A DNA stretch of 40,258 nt from CAZTYI01 sp964466185 (GCA_964466185.1 CAYXMS010000008.1:1-40258); one strand, 5' to 3'; counted from the first letter of the stretch, positions 7,991 through 17,208 are shown. A program made the numbers and translations. Notes: generated by a model not told the origin, from the letters alone.

Positions 7991-8413
7991 TTAATTTCCA
8001 TTTTGAAACTTTTGCGCTGAAAAGCAGATTTGTTTGTACATTTGTCCCATTCCGCTGGCGCGCAGAGGGGATAAAATATTCTGGATATTTATTTCCTTTA
8101 AAAACTCGGGGGGCTGGTTTAAAATAATTTCAGGCGGTTCTTCATTATAGATCTTAATTAGTAAAGCGGCCAGACCCGCTGAAATCAAGGCGTCGGAACA
8201 ACCCTTGAGATATATTTTGCCATTTTTAAGCTCTCCTTTTACATAGGTTGTGCTTTGACAGCCTTCGACTCGGTTCTCTTCATTCATGTCCTGTTTGGCA
8301 AAAGCAGACAGGTTTTTTCCCATTTCTAAAATCAGTTCATATTTTTCATGGTCTGTTTTTTGTAAAAAAAGATTTTTGATTTTTTGAACTTTGTTGTTAA
8401 ATGTATCAGTCAT
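7991..8413 (-). CDS. sufE: SufE-like cysteine desulfuration protein
   Basis: The 140-residue product has NRVEGCQSTTYV, the SufE active-site block; Cys52 is the persulfide acceptor. Length and the preceding EKYELILEMGK helix also fit SufE. In the family, SufE accepts sulfur from the SufS desulfurase and passes it to the SufBCD iron-sulfur scaffold in the cytoplasm. The partner genes are not in this window. The gene stops 5 bases from the convergent HEAT gene. The ATG at 8413 follows AGGA at a good distance. Confidence 0.9.
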   Translation of the reverse strand: MTDTFNNKVQKIKNLFLQKTDHEKYELILEMGKNLSAFAKQDMNEENRVEGCQSTTYVKGELKNGKIYLKGCSDALISAGLAALLIKIYNEEPPEIILNQPPEFLKEINIQNILSPLRASGMGQMYKQICFSAQKFQNGN

Positions 8414-8471
8414 GTTGAATCCTGAGTTAGGTTTAAAACTTTGAGCCTTTTTAATTATTTTAACATATGAG

Positions 8472-8477
8472 ATTATA
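8472..8477 (-). promoter_or_regulatory. Possible -10 box for sufE
   Basis: On the minus strand these bases read TATAAT, about 60 bases before the sufE ATG. No good -35 box stands 16-18 bases upstream. The surrounding 8414-8708 intergenic stretch is very AT-rich and holds no gene that I can see. Confidence 0.25.
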
Positions 8478-8643
8478 AAAATACTTAAATTTAGGCGGAT
8501 TTTAATACATTATTAGAAAAATTTAAGTCGAAAATTTGTTAATAAATATTTAAATTTCAAATTACAAATGTGGTTAATTTTTAGACAGAAATATTTTTTT
8601 AAAAGTCCGTAGCTGTATAAAAAATAATTTAAATAATAACACG

Positions 8644-8673
8644 TTGACAGAAAAGTAAAAACAATGTTTTACT
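8644..8673 (+). promoter_or_regulatory. Candidate promoter for infA and the downstream block
   Basis: A perfect TTGACA stands at 8644-8649. TTTACT at 8668-8673 is the best -10 candidate with an 18-base spacer. The infA start lies 36 bases further on. This is the only consensus -35 box in the 295-base gap between sufE and infA. Confidence 0.5.
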
Positions 8674-8708
8674 AAATAGTTAAATATCTGGTTTTCAAAT
8701 ATTATTTT

Positions 8709-8927
8709 ATGGCAAAAGAGGAAACGATTAAAATTGACGGCACTGTTGAAGAGCTGCTTCCAAATATGACTTTTAAAGTTGTTTTGGAAAATGGTATGAC
8801 TGTGCTGGCTCACCTTTGTGGAAAGATGCGGATGAGAAATATTCGGGTCTATGCTGGAGATAAGGTGACAGTAGAAATGTCTCCCTATGATTTAACTAAG
8901 GCTCGAATTATTTACCGTCTAAAGTAA
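8709..8927 (+). CDS. infA: Translation initiation factor IF-1
   Basis: This 72-residue protein has the whole IF-1 S1-fold: MAKEETIKIDGTVEELLPN, then FKVVLENGM, GKMRMRNIRV and GDKVTVEMSPYDLTKARI. The length is exactly that of the family. IF-1 binds the A site of the 30S subunit during initiation. The ATG has a T-rich leader without a clear Shine-Dalgarno sequence. It is followed by tRNA-Thr and tuf, the chlamydial arrangement. Confidence 0.98.
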   Translation: MAKEETIKIDGTVEELLPNMTFKVVLENGMTVLAHLCGKMRMRNIRVYAGDKVTVEMSPYDLTKARIIYRLK

Positions 8928-8949
8928 AAGAGGTTGATTTTATTTTAAT

Positions 8950-8965
8950 ATAAGATTAATCTTAT
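8950..8965. promoter_or_regulatory. Perfect 16-bp palindrome between infA and tRNA-Thr
   Basis: ATAAGATTAATCTTAT is a perfect palindrome, placed 22 bases after the infA stop and 26 bases before tRNA-Thr. It has no loop and no T-run, so it does not look like a terminator. A dimeric-protein operator or an RNA processing site is possible. Confidence 0.3.
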
Positions 8966-8991
8966 GTGCTTTCGTATGTGAAATTTTGCAT

Positions 8992-9063
8992 GCCCAGATA
9001 GCTCAGAGGTAGAGCACTTGCATGGTAAGCAAGCGGTCGTAGGTTCAATTCCTATTCTGGGCA
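8992..9063 (+). tRNA. tRNA-Thr (GGT)
   Basis: The acceptor stem is GCCCAGA/TCTGGGC, the anticodon stem CTTGC/GCAAG with loop ATGGTAA gives anticodon GGT, and the T loop is TTCAATT with discriminator A. CCA is not encoded. It sits between infA and tuf as in Chlamydia. Confidence 0.97.
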
Positions 9064-9109
9064 AAGAAAAAAAATAAAAAACGCATAGTAAAGCGGAGGA
9101 ATCTAAGTA

Positions 9110-10294
9110 ATGGCTAAAGAAACATATAAAAGAGGAAAACCACACATAAACATTGGAACGATTGGGCACGTTGACCATGGCAAAACTACGTTGACGGCCG
9201 CAATTACTAAGACTTTGGCGGAAAAAGGCGGAAGTCAGTACCGTGATTATGCTTCTATTGACAATACTCCTGAAGAAAAAAGCAGGGGAATTACTATCAA
9301 CTCTTCCCATGTTGAGTATGAAACTGACAAGCGTCACTATGCCCACGTAGACTGTCCGGGACACGCCGACTATGTGAAAAATATGATTACTGGTGCAGCT
9401 CAGATGGATGGAGCAATTTTGGTGGTTGCTGCTACTGACGGACCTATGCCCCAAACTAAAGAGCACGTACTTTTAGCACGTCAGGTAGGTGTTCCGGCGA
9501 TTGTTGTTTACTTAAATAAAATGGACCAAATCGGTAAGGGCGACGAAGAGCTGGTTGATTTGGTGGAAATGGAGCTTACCGAGCTGTTGGAAAGCAAGGG
9601 CTATAAAAATTCGGTTATTGTTCGCGGCTCTGCTTTAAAAGCCTTGGAAGGCGATGTTGAAGAGGAGAAAAAGATCGAAGAGCTAATGAAAGCTGTGGAT
9701 GAAAAAATCCCTGATCCTGTTCGTGAAGTGGACAAGCCATTTTTAATGCCAATCGAAGACGTATTCTCTATTTCAGGCAGGGGAACTGTGGCTACAGGCA
9801 GAGTGGAAAGAGGTATTGTTAAAATAAACCAGCCTTTGCAAATTGTAGGCCTTAGAGAGACTAGAAATACTGTTGCTACCGGCTTGGAAATGTTTAACAA
9901 AATTTTGGATGAGGCCAGAGCAGGTGAGAATGTTGGTGTTTTACTAAGAGGCCTTAATAAAAATGATGTAGAAAGGGGTATGGTTTTGGCTGCACCGAAT
10001 ACTTGCAATCCGCATAAGAAATTTAAAGGCACCGTCTACATTTTAACTAAAGAAGAAGGCGGACGTCACAAACCATTCTTTACTGGATACCGTCCTCAGT
10101 TTTATTTTAGAACAACCGACGTAACCGGTACGGTTGCGCTTCCGGAAGGAACAGAGATGGTTATGCCTGGAGATAATGTTGAGCTGTCTTGCGAGCTGTT
10201 GGTTCCGGTAGCTATGGAAGAAGGTATGCGCTTTGCTATTCGTGAAGGTGGCAGAACTATTGGAGCTGGAACTGTTACTAAGATTGTTGAGTAA
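9110..10294 (+). CDS. tuf: Elongation factor Tu
   Basis: The 394-residue protein has the P-loop GHVDHGKT at 19-26, the switch region GITINSSHVEYET, the G3 motif DCPGHADYVKNMITGAAQMDGA and the G4 motif NKMD. The beta-barrel domains 2 and 3 are complete, ending GRTIGAGTVTKIVE. EF-Tu delivers aminoacyl-tRNA to the ribosome. The start has GGAGG upstream. Only one tuf copy is seen here, at the chlamydial position between tRNA-Thr and tRNA-Trp. Many codons end in A/T, but codon use looks more selected than in neighbouring hypothetical genes. Confidence 0.99.
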   Translation: MAKETYKRGKPHINIGTIGHVDHGKTTLTAAITKTLAEKGGSQYRDYASIDNTPEEKSRGITINSSHVEYETDKRHYAHVDCPGHADYVKNMITGAAQMDGAILVVAATDGPMPQTKEHVLLARQVGVPAIVVYLNKMDQIGKGDEELVDLVEMELTELLESKGYKNSVIVRGSALKALEGDVEEEKKIEELMKAVDEKIPDPVREVDKPFLMPIEDVFSISGRGTVATGRVERGIVKINQPLQIVGLRETRNTVATGLEMFNKILDEARAGENVGVLLRGLNKNDVERGMVLAAPNTCNPHKKFKGTVYILTKEEGGRHKPFFTGYRPQFYFRTTDVTGTVALPEGTEMVMPGDNVELSCELLVPVAMEEGMRFAIREGGRTIGAGTVTKIVE

Positions 10295-10342
10295 AAAACA
10301 GTTTTAAAACAGGTAAAGAAGATCTGTTTTGTTAAGATCTTA

Positions 10343-10416
10343 GGGTGTGTAGCTCAGTTTGGTAGAGCAGCGATCTCCAAAGTCGCGGGTCGGGGGTTCG
10401 AGTCCCTCCGCACTCG
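10343..10416 (+). tRNA. tRNA-Trp (CCA)
   Basis: The acceptor is GGGTGTG/CGCACTC with one G-T pair, the anticodon loop CTCCAAA gives CCA, the T loop is TTCGAGT and the discriminator is G. It lies between tuf and secE, as in Chlamydia and many other bacteria. Confidence 0.97.
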
Positions 10417-10441
10417 TTAAAAAAAAGTAAAAAGGGCTGCT

Positions 10442-10648
10442 ATGCAGAAACAAAAGTTATCATATTTAAGAAGCGTTCAGCAGGAAATAAAAAAAATTAG
10501 CTGGACGTCTAAAGAAGAGTTGTTGGTGGGAACCAAAATGGTAATAGTTGCAACTTTTGTATTTGCTTTAGCTATTTATGGGGCAGACGTATTTGTCCAT
10601 AGAGTGCTTAATGCGCTAAGTAATTTGACTTATTTGATTTTTGGATAG
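10442..10648 (+). CDS. secE: Preprotein translocase subunit SecE
   Basis: The 68-residue protein has a short amphipathic start, the conserved block EIKKISWTSKEEL, and one membrane segment (about residues 34-50) followed by a short tail. This is the single-spanning bacterial SecE form, which clamps SecY in the inner membrane. The position directly before nusG is near universal. The ATG follows AAAAGGG. Confidence 0.95.
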   Translation: MQKQKLSYLRSVQQEIKKISWTSKEELLVGTKMVIVATFVFALAIYGADVFVHRVLNALSNLTYLIFG

Positions 10649-10655
10649 AAAAATT

Positions 10656-11189
10656 ATGAAATGGTATGTAGTTCAGGTAATTTCTTCTCATGAAAAAAAA
10701 GTGAAAAAGACACTTGAGGAGAACAAATCTAAAAATGAAGTAGGCCAGTTTATAGAAGCAATTTTAATTCCAACGGAAAATGTCTCTGAGGTGAAAAGCG
10801 GCAAGCAGAAAATTACAGAGAAGCGTATTTGGCCGGGATATTTGCTGGTCAAGATGGATTTAAATGACGAATCTTGGTTGTTTATCCGTCATACTAATGG
10901 GGTTTTAGGTTTTTTAGGCGGAGATAAGCCAGTGCCTTTGGCCGATAGCGAGGTTGATGAAATTTTAAAGGAACTGGAAAATAAAAAAACTGGAGTGGTT
11001 CAAAAGCATAAAGTAGAAATAGGCGATCATGTCAAGATTGTAGATGGTGTGTTTATTAACTTTACCGGTACAGCTCTGGAAGTCAATCATGAAAAGGGTC
11101 GGCTCTCTGTTTTAGTGTCTATTTTCGGTAGGGAAACCCGGGTTGATGACTTGGAGTTTTGGCAGGTAGAGCAAGTTAATGCAGAATAA
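10656..11189 (+). CDS. nusG: Transcription termination/antitermination protein NusG
   Basis: With the ATG at 10656 the product is 177 residues and starts MKWYVVQVISSHEKKVKK, exactly as NusG proteins do. An in-frame TTG at 10641 lies inside secE and is less likely. The NGN domain includes RIWPGYLLVKMDL, and the KOW domain covers VEIGDHVKIVDGVFINFTG to VSIFGRETRVDLE-like sequence. NusG binds RNA polymerase and couples it to Rho or the ribosome. It is 7 bases from secE and 33 from rplK. Confidence 0.97.
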   Translation: MKWYVVQVISSHEKKVKKTLEENKSKNEVGQFIEAILIPTENVSEVKSGKQKITEKRIWPGYLLVKMDLNDESWLFIRHTNGVLGFLGGDKPVPLADSEVDEILKELENKKTGVVQKHKVEIGDHVKIVDGVFINFTGTALEVNHEKGRLSVLVSIFGRETRVDDLEFWQVEQVNAE

Positions 11190-11222
11190 TTAATAAGAAG
11201 GGTAAAGAAAAAGGTAGTTTCA

Positions 11223-11654
11223 ATGGCTAAGAAGAAAAAAATTGTTAAAGTTATAAAACTGCAGATTCAGGCAGGTAAAGCCAACCCTGCTCCTCCTGTA
11301 GGCCCTTGCTTGGGTGCGGCAGGTGTTAATATTATGGCTTTTTGTAAGGATTTTAATGCCAGAACACAAAAAGACGGTAATGTTCTTTTGCCGGTTTTAA
11401 TTGAAGTTTATGCAGACAAAAGCTTTACTTTTAAAACTTTTCAGCCGCCTGTTTCTAAAATGATTTTACAAGAATTAGGTATCGAATCAGGTTCTAAAGA
11501 ACCTAGCAAAGAAAAAGTAGGTAAGCTGAATTTAAAACAAGTGGAAGCAATTGCTAATAAAAAAATGCCTGATTTGCGTGTTTCTTCTCTAGCTGCTGCT
11601 ATGCAGTGCGTTAGAGGGACAGCTCGTTCAATGGGTGTGGATATCGAGGGCTAA
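11223..11654 (+). CDS. rplK: Ribosomal protein L11
   Basis: The 143-residue product has the L11 blocks IKLQIQAGKANPAPPVGPCL and GVNIMAFCKDFNART, and the C-terminal RNA-binding part ending CVRGTARSMGVDIEG. L11 forms the GTPase-associated centre on 23S rRNA. It is first in the rplKAJL cluster and has normal length. Confidence 0.99.
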   Translation: MAKKKKIVKVIKLQIQAGKANPAPPVGPCLGAAGVNIMAFCKDFNARTQKDGNVLLPVLIEVYADKSFTFKTFQPPVSKMILQELGIESGSKEPSKEKVGKLNLKQVEAIANKKMPDLRVSSLAAAMQCVRGTARSMGVDIEG

Positions 11655-11659
11655 ACAAG

Positions 11660-12358
11660 ATGATGACAAAAAGATTGAAAAATATTCAGAAATTACTCGA
11701 AGAAAACCAGCAGCAAGTTTGGGGCTTGGCAGAAGCTGTAGCTTTTTTACAAAACTGTCCTAAAGTTAAATTCGATCAGTCTTTAGAAATTTCTTTGAGA
11801 CTGGGGGTGGATTCCAAAAAAGCAGAACAGCAGGTGCGTGGCAGTGTTTCTCTGCCTTATGGTACGGGAAAAGATTTGCGGGTAGTGGTTTTTGCTAAGG
11901 GCGATAAAATTAAAGAAGCGCTTGATGCCGGAGCCATGGATGCGGGAGACGCTGAACTGATAGAAAAGGTGAAAAAAGGTTTTACCGATTTTGATGCAGT
12001 CATAGCATCTCCTGAAATGATGCGCGAGGTAGGAAAGCTAGGTAAAATTTTGGGGCCGAAGGGATTAATGCCTACTCCTAAAGCTGGTACCGTTATCAAT
12101 GATGTAGCTAAAGCTGTTAAAGAGCTACAAGCCGGCAAAATAGAATTTAAAGTTAATAAAAATAATATCATTAATAACATGGTTGGAAAATTGTCTTTTA
12201 AAAAAGAAGATTTGGCTGCTAATGTGCGTGCTTTTGTCTTGGCTATTAATAAAGCCAGACCGTCTTCTGCCAAGGGCATATTTTTACAGTCCATGTATTT
12301 ATCTTCTACCATGGGTCCTGGTTTGAAGGTAAGTATTCAATCCTGTTTAACCGCTTAA
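11660..12358 (+). CDS. rplA: Ribosomal protein L1
   Basis: The 232-residue protein has the L1 signature LMPTPKAGTVINDVAKAV and SLPYGTGKDLRVVVFAKGD. L1 builds the mobile L1 stalk and in many bacteria represses its own operon by binding the leader. The gene starts 6 bases after rplK with two tandem ATG codons (11660 and 11663). Either could be used. Confidence 0.98.
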   Translation: MMTKRLKNIQKLLEENQQQVWGLAEAVAFLQNCPKVKFDQSLEISLRLGVDSKKAEQQVRGSVSLPYGTGKDLRVVVFAKGDKIKEALDAGAMDAGDAELIEKVKKGFTDFDAVIASPEMMREVGKLGKILGPKGLMPTPKAGTVINDVAKAVKELQAGKIEFKVNKNNIINNMVGKLSFKKEDLAANVRAFVLAINKARPSSAKGIFLQSMYLSSTMGPGLKVSIQSCLTA

Positions 12359-12377
12359 AAAATTAAAGTGAGACGAT

Positions 12378-12884
12378 ATGAGACCAGAAAAACAATTGCT
12401 ATTAGATGAGATTGAGGGAAAAATTAAAGATTCGAAAGCTTTGATTATTACTAAATATAAGAAGCTTTCTCCTGATCTTTCCTGGAAACTTTCTCACGTT
12501 GCTAATGAAAAAAAATGTTGTTTTGAAGTTGTAAAAAAACGGCTTTTGAAAAAGGCAATGGAAAATGCGAACTTGCAAATAACAGATGAACTTCCTGGTC
12601 ATATCGGCGTTTTTTTCATTGGCGAAGATCCAATGGAAAGCACAAAGCTCTTTTATAATTTTACAAAAGAGCATGAAGATCTTTTTGAATTTATTTCCGG
12701 GCATTTTGAAGATGCGAAATATTCATCTTCAGAGCTTGAGACTTTGGCCAAGCTGCCAACTCTAAATGAAATGAGAGCGCAGATGCTGTCTTTATTTATA
12801 GCGCCAATGACTCAGACACTTTCTGTTGTTGAAAATGTTTTAACTGGAGTGCTGTACTGCCTGGAAAATAAAAGTCAAAAATAA
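12378..12884 (+). CDS. rplJ: Ribosomal protein L10
   Basis: The 168-residue protein carries the L10 N-terminal rRNA-binding part (KALIITKYKKLSPDLSWKL) and the C-terminal helix that binds L7/L12 dimers (SLFIAPMTQTLSVVENVL). The sequence is more divergent than L11 or L1 but order and length fit. Only 19 bases separate it from rplA, leaving little room for a classical L10 leader. Confidence 0.95.
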   Translation: MRPEKQLLLDEIEGKIKDSKALIITKYKKLSPDLSWKLSHVANEKKCCFEVVKKRLLKKAMENANLQITDELPGHIGVFFIGEDPMESTKLFYNFTKEHEDLFEFISGHFEDAKYSSSELETLAKLPTLNEMRAQMLSLFIAPMTQTLSVVENVLTGVLYCLENKSQK

Positions 12885-12909
12885 GAATAAAAATAAGTGA
12901 GGTATTATT

Positions 12910-13308
12910 GTGGCTACAGATAAAAGTAAAATTGAAAAATTAACAGAAGAACTTAGTACTCTTTCTGTTTTGGATATGGCCGAATTGAAAAAGGCCTTAG
13001 AAGAAAAATGGGGGGTGCAGGCGGCAGCTCCAGTTGCTGTAGCAGCTCCTGCGGCTGGCGCAGCAGGGGATTCTGCTGAAGAAGCATCTACCGAATTTGA
13101 TGTAACTTTGGAAGAAGTTCCGGCTGACAAGAAAATCAGCATAATTAAAGTGGTCCGCGAGTTGACAGGACTTGGTTTAAAAGAAGCTAAGGAATTAGCG
13201 GAAAGCGCACCAAAGCCTCTTAAGCAGGCAGTGCCTAAAGCTGAAGCAGACAGCATTGTAGAACAAGTCAAAAAAGCTGGCGGAAAAGCTTCTTTAAAAG
13301 GTGTTTAA
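12910..13308 (+). CDS. rplL: Ribosomal protein L7/L12
   Basis: The 132-residue acidic protein has an N-terminal dimerisation part, an Ala/Pro-rich hinge (residues about 37-55) and the C-terminal domain with KISIIKVVRELTGLGLKEAK. It forms the factor-binding stalk. The start codon is GTG at 12910; GTGAGG upstream serves as ribosome binding site. Confidence 0.98.
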   Translation: MATDKSKIEKLTEELSTLSVLDMAELKKALEEKWGVQAAAPVAVAAPAAGAAGDSAEEASTEFDVTLEEVPADKKISIIKVVRELTGLGLKEAKELAESAPKPLKQAVPKAEADSIVEQVKKAGGKASLKGV

Positions 13309-13346
13309 TTTTTTGATAAACCAATCCTTTTTGAAGATGTTTTTGA

Positions 13347-13377
13347 GGAGCAAAAACAGATATTTGTTTTTTGCTCC
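13347..13377 (+). terminator. Hairpin after rplL, probable attenuator before rpoB
   Basis: GGAGCAAAAACA pairs with TGTTTTTTGCTCC around a short loop. Only three T follow the stem, so it is a weak terminator. A partial stop or RNase cut here would lower rpoBC relative to the ribosomal proteins, as known for rplL-rpoB gaps in other bacteria. Confidence 0.6.
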
Positions 13378-13443
13378 TTTGGCATTAGATTAAAAACCGC
13401 TTAAAAAATTTGAATTTAAATATTTTTCATGGAGTTAGATAAG

Positions 13444-16400
13444 ATGCTAAAAAAACCCCCTGAGCGGGTGAGTTTTAAACAGAGCAGAGAAATTATTGAT
13501 CTGCCCAATCTAATTGAAGTTCAAATTAAATCTTTTAAACAATTTTTGCAAGTCCATTTGCTTCCACATGAACGGGCAAATATAGGATTGCAAGAAGTTT
13601 TTAATGAGATTTTTCCGATTAAATCTTATGATGAAAAAACAACCTTGGAGTTTTTATCTTACAGTTTGGGTGTGCCTAAATACACTCCTGAAGAGTGTAT
13701 CCGCCGCGGCATTTCATATAATGTAGTTTTGAAAGTTAAGTTCCGTTTGACAGATGAGACCGGTATTAAAGAAGAAGAAGTTTATATGGGCACAATGCCT
13801 ATTATGACGGAAAAAGGCACTTTTATTATTAATGGCGCTGAACGGGTAATTGTTTCTCAGCTGCACCGCGCTCCCGGTATTGCTTTTGAAAAAAATCTCC
13901 ATGTTAAAGGCAACATATTATATTCTTTTAGAATCATTCCTTATCGCGGCAGCTGGCTGGAAGCTTCTTTTGACTCTAACGATTTAGTATATATTTTTAT
14001 TGATCGTAAAAAAAGAAGAAAAAAAGTTTTAGCTACTTCTTTTATTCGTACTTTAGGCTATTCTTCGGATAGCGATATTTTAGAAGAATTTTTTGATACT
14101 AGAAAAGTCAAAATCAAATCAGAAAAAGATTATTTGCAGTTGGTTGGAAAAATTCTGGCAGAAGAAGTTATTGATGAAAAAACGGGAGTAGTGTTTGGCA
14201 AGGCGGCTGAAAAACTGACAACTGCCATGCTTAAACGGATGTTGGATGAGGGCATTCAAACCATTAAAATTGCCGAAAATGCAGATGATTCCCATCCGAT
14301 AATAAAGATGCTTTTAAAAGATCCAACCGATTCTTATGAAACAGCTCTAAAAGATTTTTATCGTAAGGTCAGACCAGGAGAGCCGGCAACCTTGTCTAAT
14401 GCTCGTTCTGCTATTATGCGTATGTTCTTCGATCCTCGCAGATATAATTTGGGTAGGGTAGGTCGTTATAAGCTCCATAAAAAACTGGGCCTGAAAATAG
14501 ATGTTGAAGAACTTGCAACTGTTATCTTAAAAAAAGAAGATATTATTGAAGCTTTGAAATATTTGATCGCTTTAAAATTGGGCGATGAAAATGTTTCTAC
14601 TGATGATATTGATCATTTAGGCAATCGTCGGGTTCGCTCTGTTGGTGAATTGGTGCAAAATCAATGCCGCATTGGTCTGGCCCGCATGGAAAAAATTATT
14701 AAAGAGAGAATGAATCTTTTTGATTTTTCTGTAGATACTATGACTCCTGGAAAGATTGTTTCGGCAAAAGGCCTGGCTGGTGTTTTGAAAGACTTTTTCG
14801 GTAGATCGCAGCTTTCTCAGTTTATGGATCAGACTAATCCGGTTTCAGAACTGACCCATAAAAGAAGGCTGTCATGCTTGGGCCCCGGCGGTTTGAACCG
14901 TGAAAGAGCCGGTTTTGAAGTGCGTGACGTACATGCTTCGCACTATGGCAGAATTTGTCCGATTGAAACTCCGGAAGGTCCTAATATCGGCTTGATCACT
15001 TCTATGTCGTCTTTTGCCAAGATTAATGAGTTTGGTTTTTTAGAAACTCCTTATCGGATTGTTCGTGACGGAGTAGTTACAGAAGAGATTGAATACATGA
15101 CTGCGGACATGGAAGAAGAATGTATTATTGCCCAAGCTTCTGCTAATTTAGATCAACATAATATGTTTGTTAATAAATATTGCTGGGCGCGTTTTGATGG
15201 GGAAACTGCACAAATAGAGACTGAGAAAGTAACCCACATGGACGTTTCTGCTAAGCAGATGGTTTCGATTGTAGCGGGTTTGATTCCCTTTTTAGAGCAT
15301 GATGATGCTAACCGCGCTTTGATGGGCTCTAACATGCAGCGCCAGGCTGTGCCTTTGTTGAAAACGGAATCCCCCTTGGTCGGTACGGGTTTGGAAAAAC
15401 GTGCAGCTCGAGATTCGGGTTCTGTGATTGTAGCAGAGGAAGATTCAACAGTGGAATATGTCGATGGCCATAAAATTGTGGTTATGCCTAAAGATAATCC
15501 ATTGAAGAAAAAAATATATGAGCTAAAGAAGTTTTTGCGTTCTAATTCCGGTTCTTGCATTAATCAGACGCCGATTTGTTCTGTAGGCGCTAAAATCAGG
15601 GCTAATGAGGTGATTGCCGATGGTTCTGCAACGGATACAGGGGAGCTGGCTTTGGGCAAGAACGTACTGGTGGCTTTTATGCCCTGGTTCGGCTACAACT
15701 ATGAAGACGCGATTATTATTTCTGAAAAATTGATCAAAGAAGATACTTATACTTCTATTTATCTGGAAGAATTTGAGGTAACAGCGCGTGATACTAAATT
15801 AGGAAAAGAAGAAATTACCTGCGATATTCCGAATGTTTCAGAAGAAGCACTGGCCAATTTGGGTGACGATGGTATTATCCGTATTGGCGCAGAAGTTAAG
15901 CCAGGGAATATTTTAGTAGGTAAAATCACTCCTAAATCGGAAACAGAGTTGTCTCCGGAAGAAAGGCTTTTAAGAGCAATTTTCGGAGAAAAAGCCGCTG
16001 ATGTTAAAGATGCGTCTTTGATGGTGCCTCCAGGTACTGAAGGCGTGGTTATGGATGTTAAAGTCTTTTCTCGCCGCGACCGTCTGTCTAAAACCGATGA
16101 TGAAATGGTAGAAGAGGCCTCTCGCATCAAAGATATTCATGAAGAATACAAGATTACAGAAGAAGAGCTGTTTTTGGAACTGCATGAACAATTAGGGGCT
16201 TTACTTTTAAGTGAAAAAGCTCCTGGCGATATTCTGCATCGCAAAACCGGCGAAGTAGTTATCTATGATCAGGAAGTCTTTACCCAAAACATGTTAGAGA
16301 CCTTGGAAATGGAATCTGCTGACAATTTAATTTTGCCGCAAAATGAAATTTATAATCAGATGAAAAAAATTCTGCGCGAACATGAAATTGCTTTGCAGAC

Positions 16401-17205
16401 TCTCAAAGACAAACATAAATCAGAAATTGAGTTTACCCGCAAAGGCGATACTGAATTGGAAACAGGCGTTATTCGCCAGGTAAAGGTTTATATTGCTACT
16501 AAGCGTAAATTAGAAGTGGGTGATAAAATGGCCGGCCGCCATGGTAATAAGGGCGTGGTTTCGAAAATTGTGCCAATTGCTGATATGCCTTATCTGGAAA
16601 ATGGCCATACTATTGAGATTATTTTAAATCCATTAGGCGTACCTTCCCGTATGAATATGGGCCAGCTTTTGGAAACTCACTTGGGTTATGCTGCTAGAAA
16701 TGCTGGAATTTATGTAAAGGCTCCGGTTTTTGAAGGCTTTCCCGAAGACCGTATTTGGGCAATGCTGCAAGAAGAAGGTTTATCTAGCGACGGTAAATTT
16801 GTGCTTTTCGATGGAAAGACCGGGGAGCAGTTTGATAATCGGGTAGTAGTTGGTTATATTTACATGCTAAAACTTTCTCACTTGGTGGCAGATAAAATCC
16901 ATGCTCGTTCGATTGGTCCTTACTCTTTAGTTACTCAGCAGCCATTAGGCGGCAAGGCGCAAAGAGGAGGCCAGCGTTTTGGAGAGATGGAAGTTTGGGC
17001 TTTGGAAGCTTATGGAGCGGCTAATCTGCTGCAGGAAATGATGACAGTTAAATCGGATGACGTTGAAGGACGTACCCGTATTTATGAATCTATTGTCAAG
17101 GGAGAAAACAGCCTAAAATCAGGGGTGCCTGAATCGTTTAACGTATTGATTAAAGAAATGCAGGGGCTGTGTTTAGACGTAAGGGCAGAAGAAGCTGCTG
17201 ACTAA
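13444..17205 (+). CDS. rpoB: RNA polymerase beta subunit
   Basis: The 1253-residue product starts MLKKPPERVS, matching the start I remember for chlamydial RpoB. The ATG at 13444 has GGAG nine bases upstream; the in-frame ATG at 13429 has none. The rifampicin region SQLSQFMDQTNPVSELTHKR is wild type. Also present are GLNRERAGFEVRDVH, VAFMPWFGYNYEDAIIISE, GDKMAGRHGNKGVVSK and the C-terminal anchor KAQRGGQRFGEMEVWALEAY. It is full length with no visible lesion. rpoC follows after a structured 104-base gap. Confidence 0.99.
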   Translation: MLKKPPERVSFKQSREIIDLPNLIEVQIKSFKQFLQVHLLPHERANIGLQEVFNEIFPIKSYDEKTTLEFLSYSLGVPKYTPEECIRRGISYNVVLKVKFRLTDETGIKEEEVYMGTMPIMTEKGTFIINGAERVIVSQLHRAPGIAFEKNLHVKGNILYSFRIIPYRGSWLEASFDSNDLVYIFIDRKKRRKKVLATSFIRTLGYSSDSDILEEFFDTRKVKIKSEKDYLQLVGKILAEEVIDEKTGVVFGKAAEKLTTAMLKRMLDEGIQTIKIAENADDSHPIIKMLLKDPTDSYETALKDFYRKVRPGEPATLSNARSAIMRMFFDPRRYNLGRVGRYKLHKKLGLKIDVEELATVILKKEDIIEALKYLIALKLGDENVSTDDIDHLGNRRVRSVGELVQNQCRIGLARMEKIIKERMNLFDFSVDTMTPGKIVSAKGLAGVLKDFFGRSQLSQFMDQTNPVSELTHKRRLSCLGPGGLNRERAGFEVRDVHASHYGRICPIETPEGPNIGLITSMSSFAKINEFGFLETPYRIVRDGVVTEEIEYMTADMEEECIIAQASANLDQHNMFVNKYCWARFDGETAQIETEKVTHMDVSAKQMVSIVAGLIPFLEHDDANRALMGSNMQRQAVPLLKTESPLVGTGLEKRAARDSGSVIVAEEDSTVEYVDGHKIVVMPKDNPLKKKIYELKKFLRSNSGSCINQTPICSVGAKIRANEVIADGSATDTGELALGKNVLVAFMPWFGYNYEDAIIISEKLIKEDTYTSIYLEEFEVTARDTKLGKEEITCDIPNVSEEALANLGDDGIIRIGAEVKPGNILVGKITPKSETELSPEERLLRAIFGEKAADVKDASLMVPPGTEGVVMDVKVFSRRDRLSKTDDEMVEEASRIKDIHEEYKITEEELFLELHEQLGALLLSEKAPGDILHRKTGEVVIYDQEVFTQNMLETLEMESADNLILPQNEIYNQMKKILREHEIALQTLKDKHKSEIEFTRKGDTELETGVIRQVKVYIATKRKLEVGDKMAGRHGNKGVVSKIVPIADMPYLENGHTIEIILNPLGVPSRMNMGQLLETHLGYAARNAGIYVKAPVFEGFPEDRIWAMLQEEGLSSDGKFVLFDGKTGEQFDNRVVVGYIYMLKLSHLVADKIHARSIGPYSLVTQQPLGGKAQRGGQRFGEMEVWALEAYGAANLLQEMMTVKSDDVEGRTRIYESIVKGENSLKSGVPESFNVLIKEMQGLCLDVRAEEAAD

Positions 17206-17208
17206 GAT

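Noticed and set aside
8945..9466. Long minus-strand frame over tRNA-Thr and the start of tuf
   Set aside because: It is antisense to a certain tRNA and to conserved EF-Tu codons, and it contains the typical antisense-tRNA peptide RIGIEPTTACLPCKC.
13429..13443. ATG at 13429 as rpoB start
   Set aside because: It has no ribosome binding site, while the ATG at 13444 has GGAG upstream and matches the chlamydial RpoB start MxKxPERVS.
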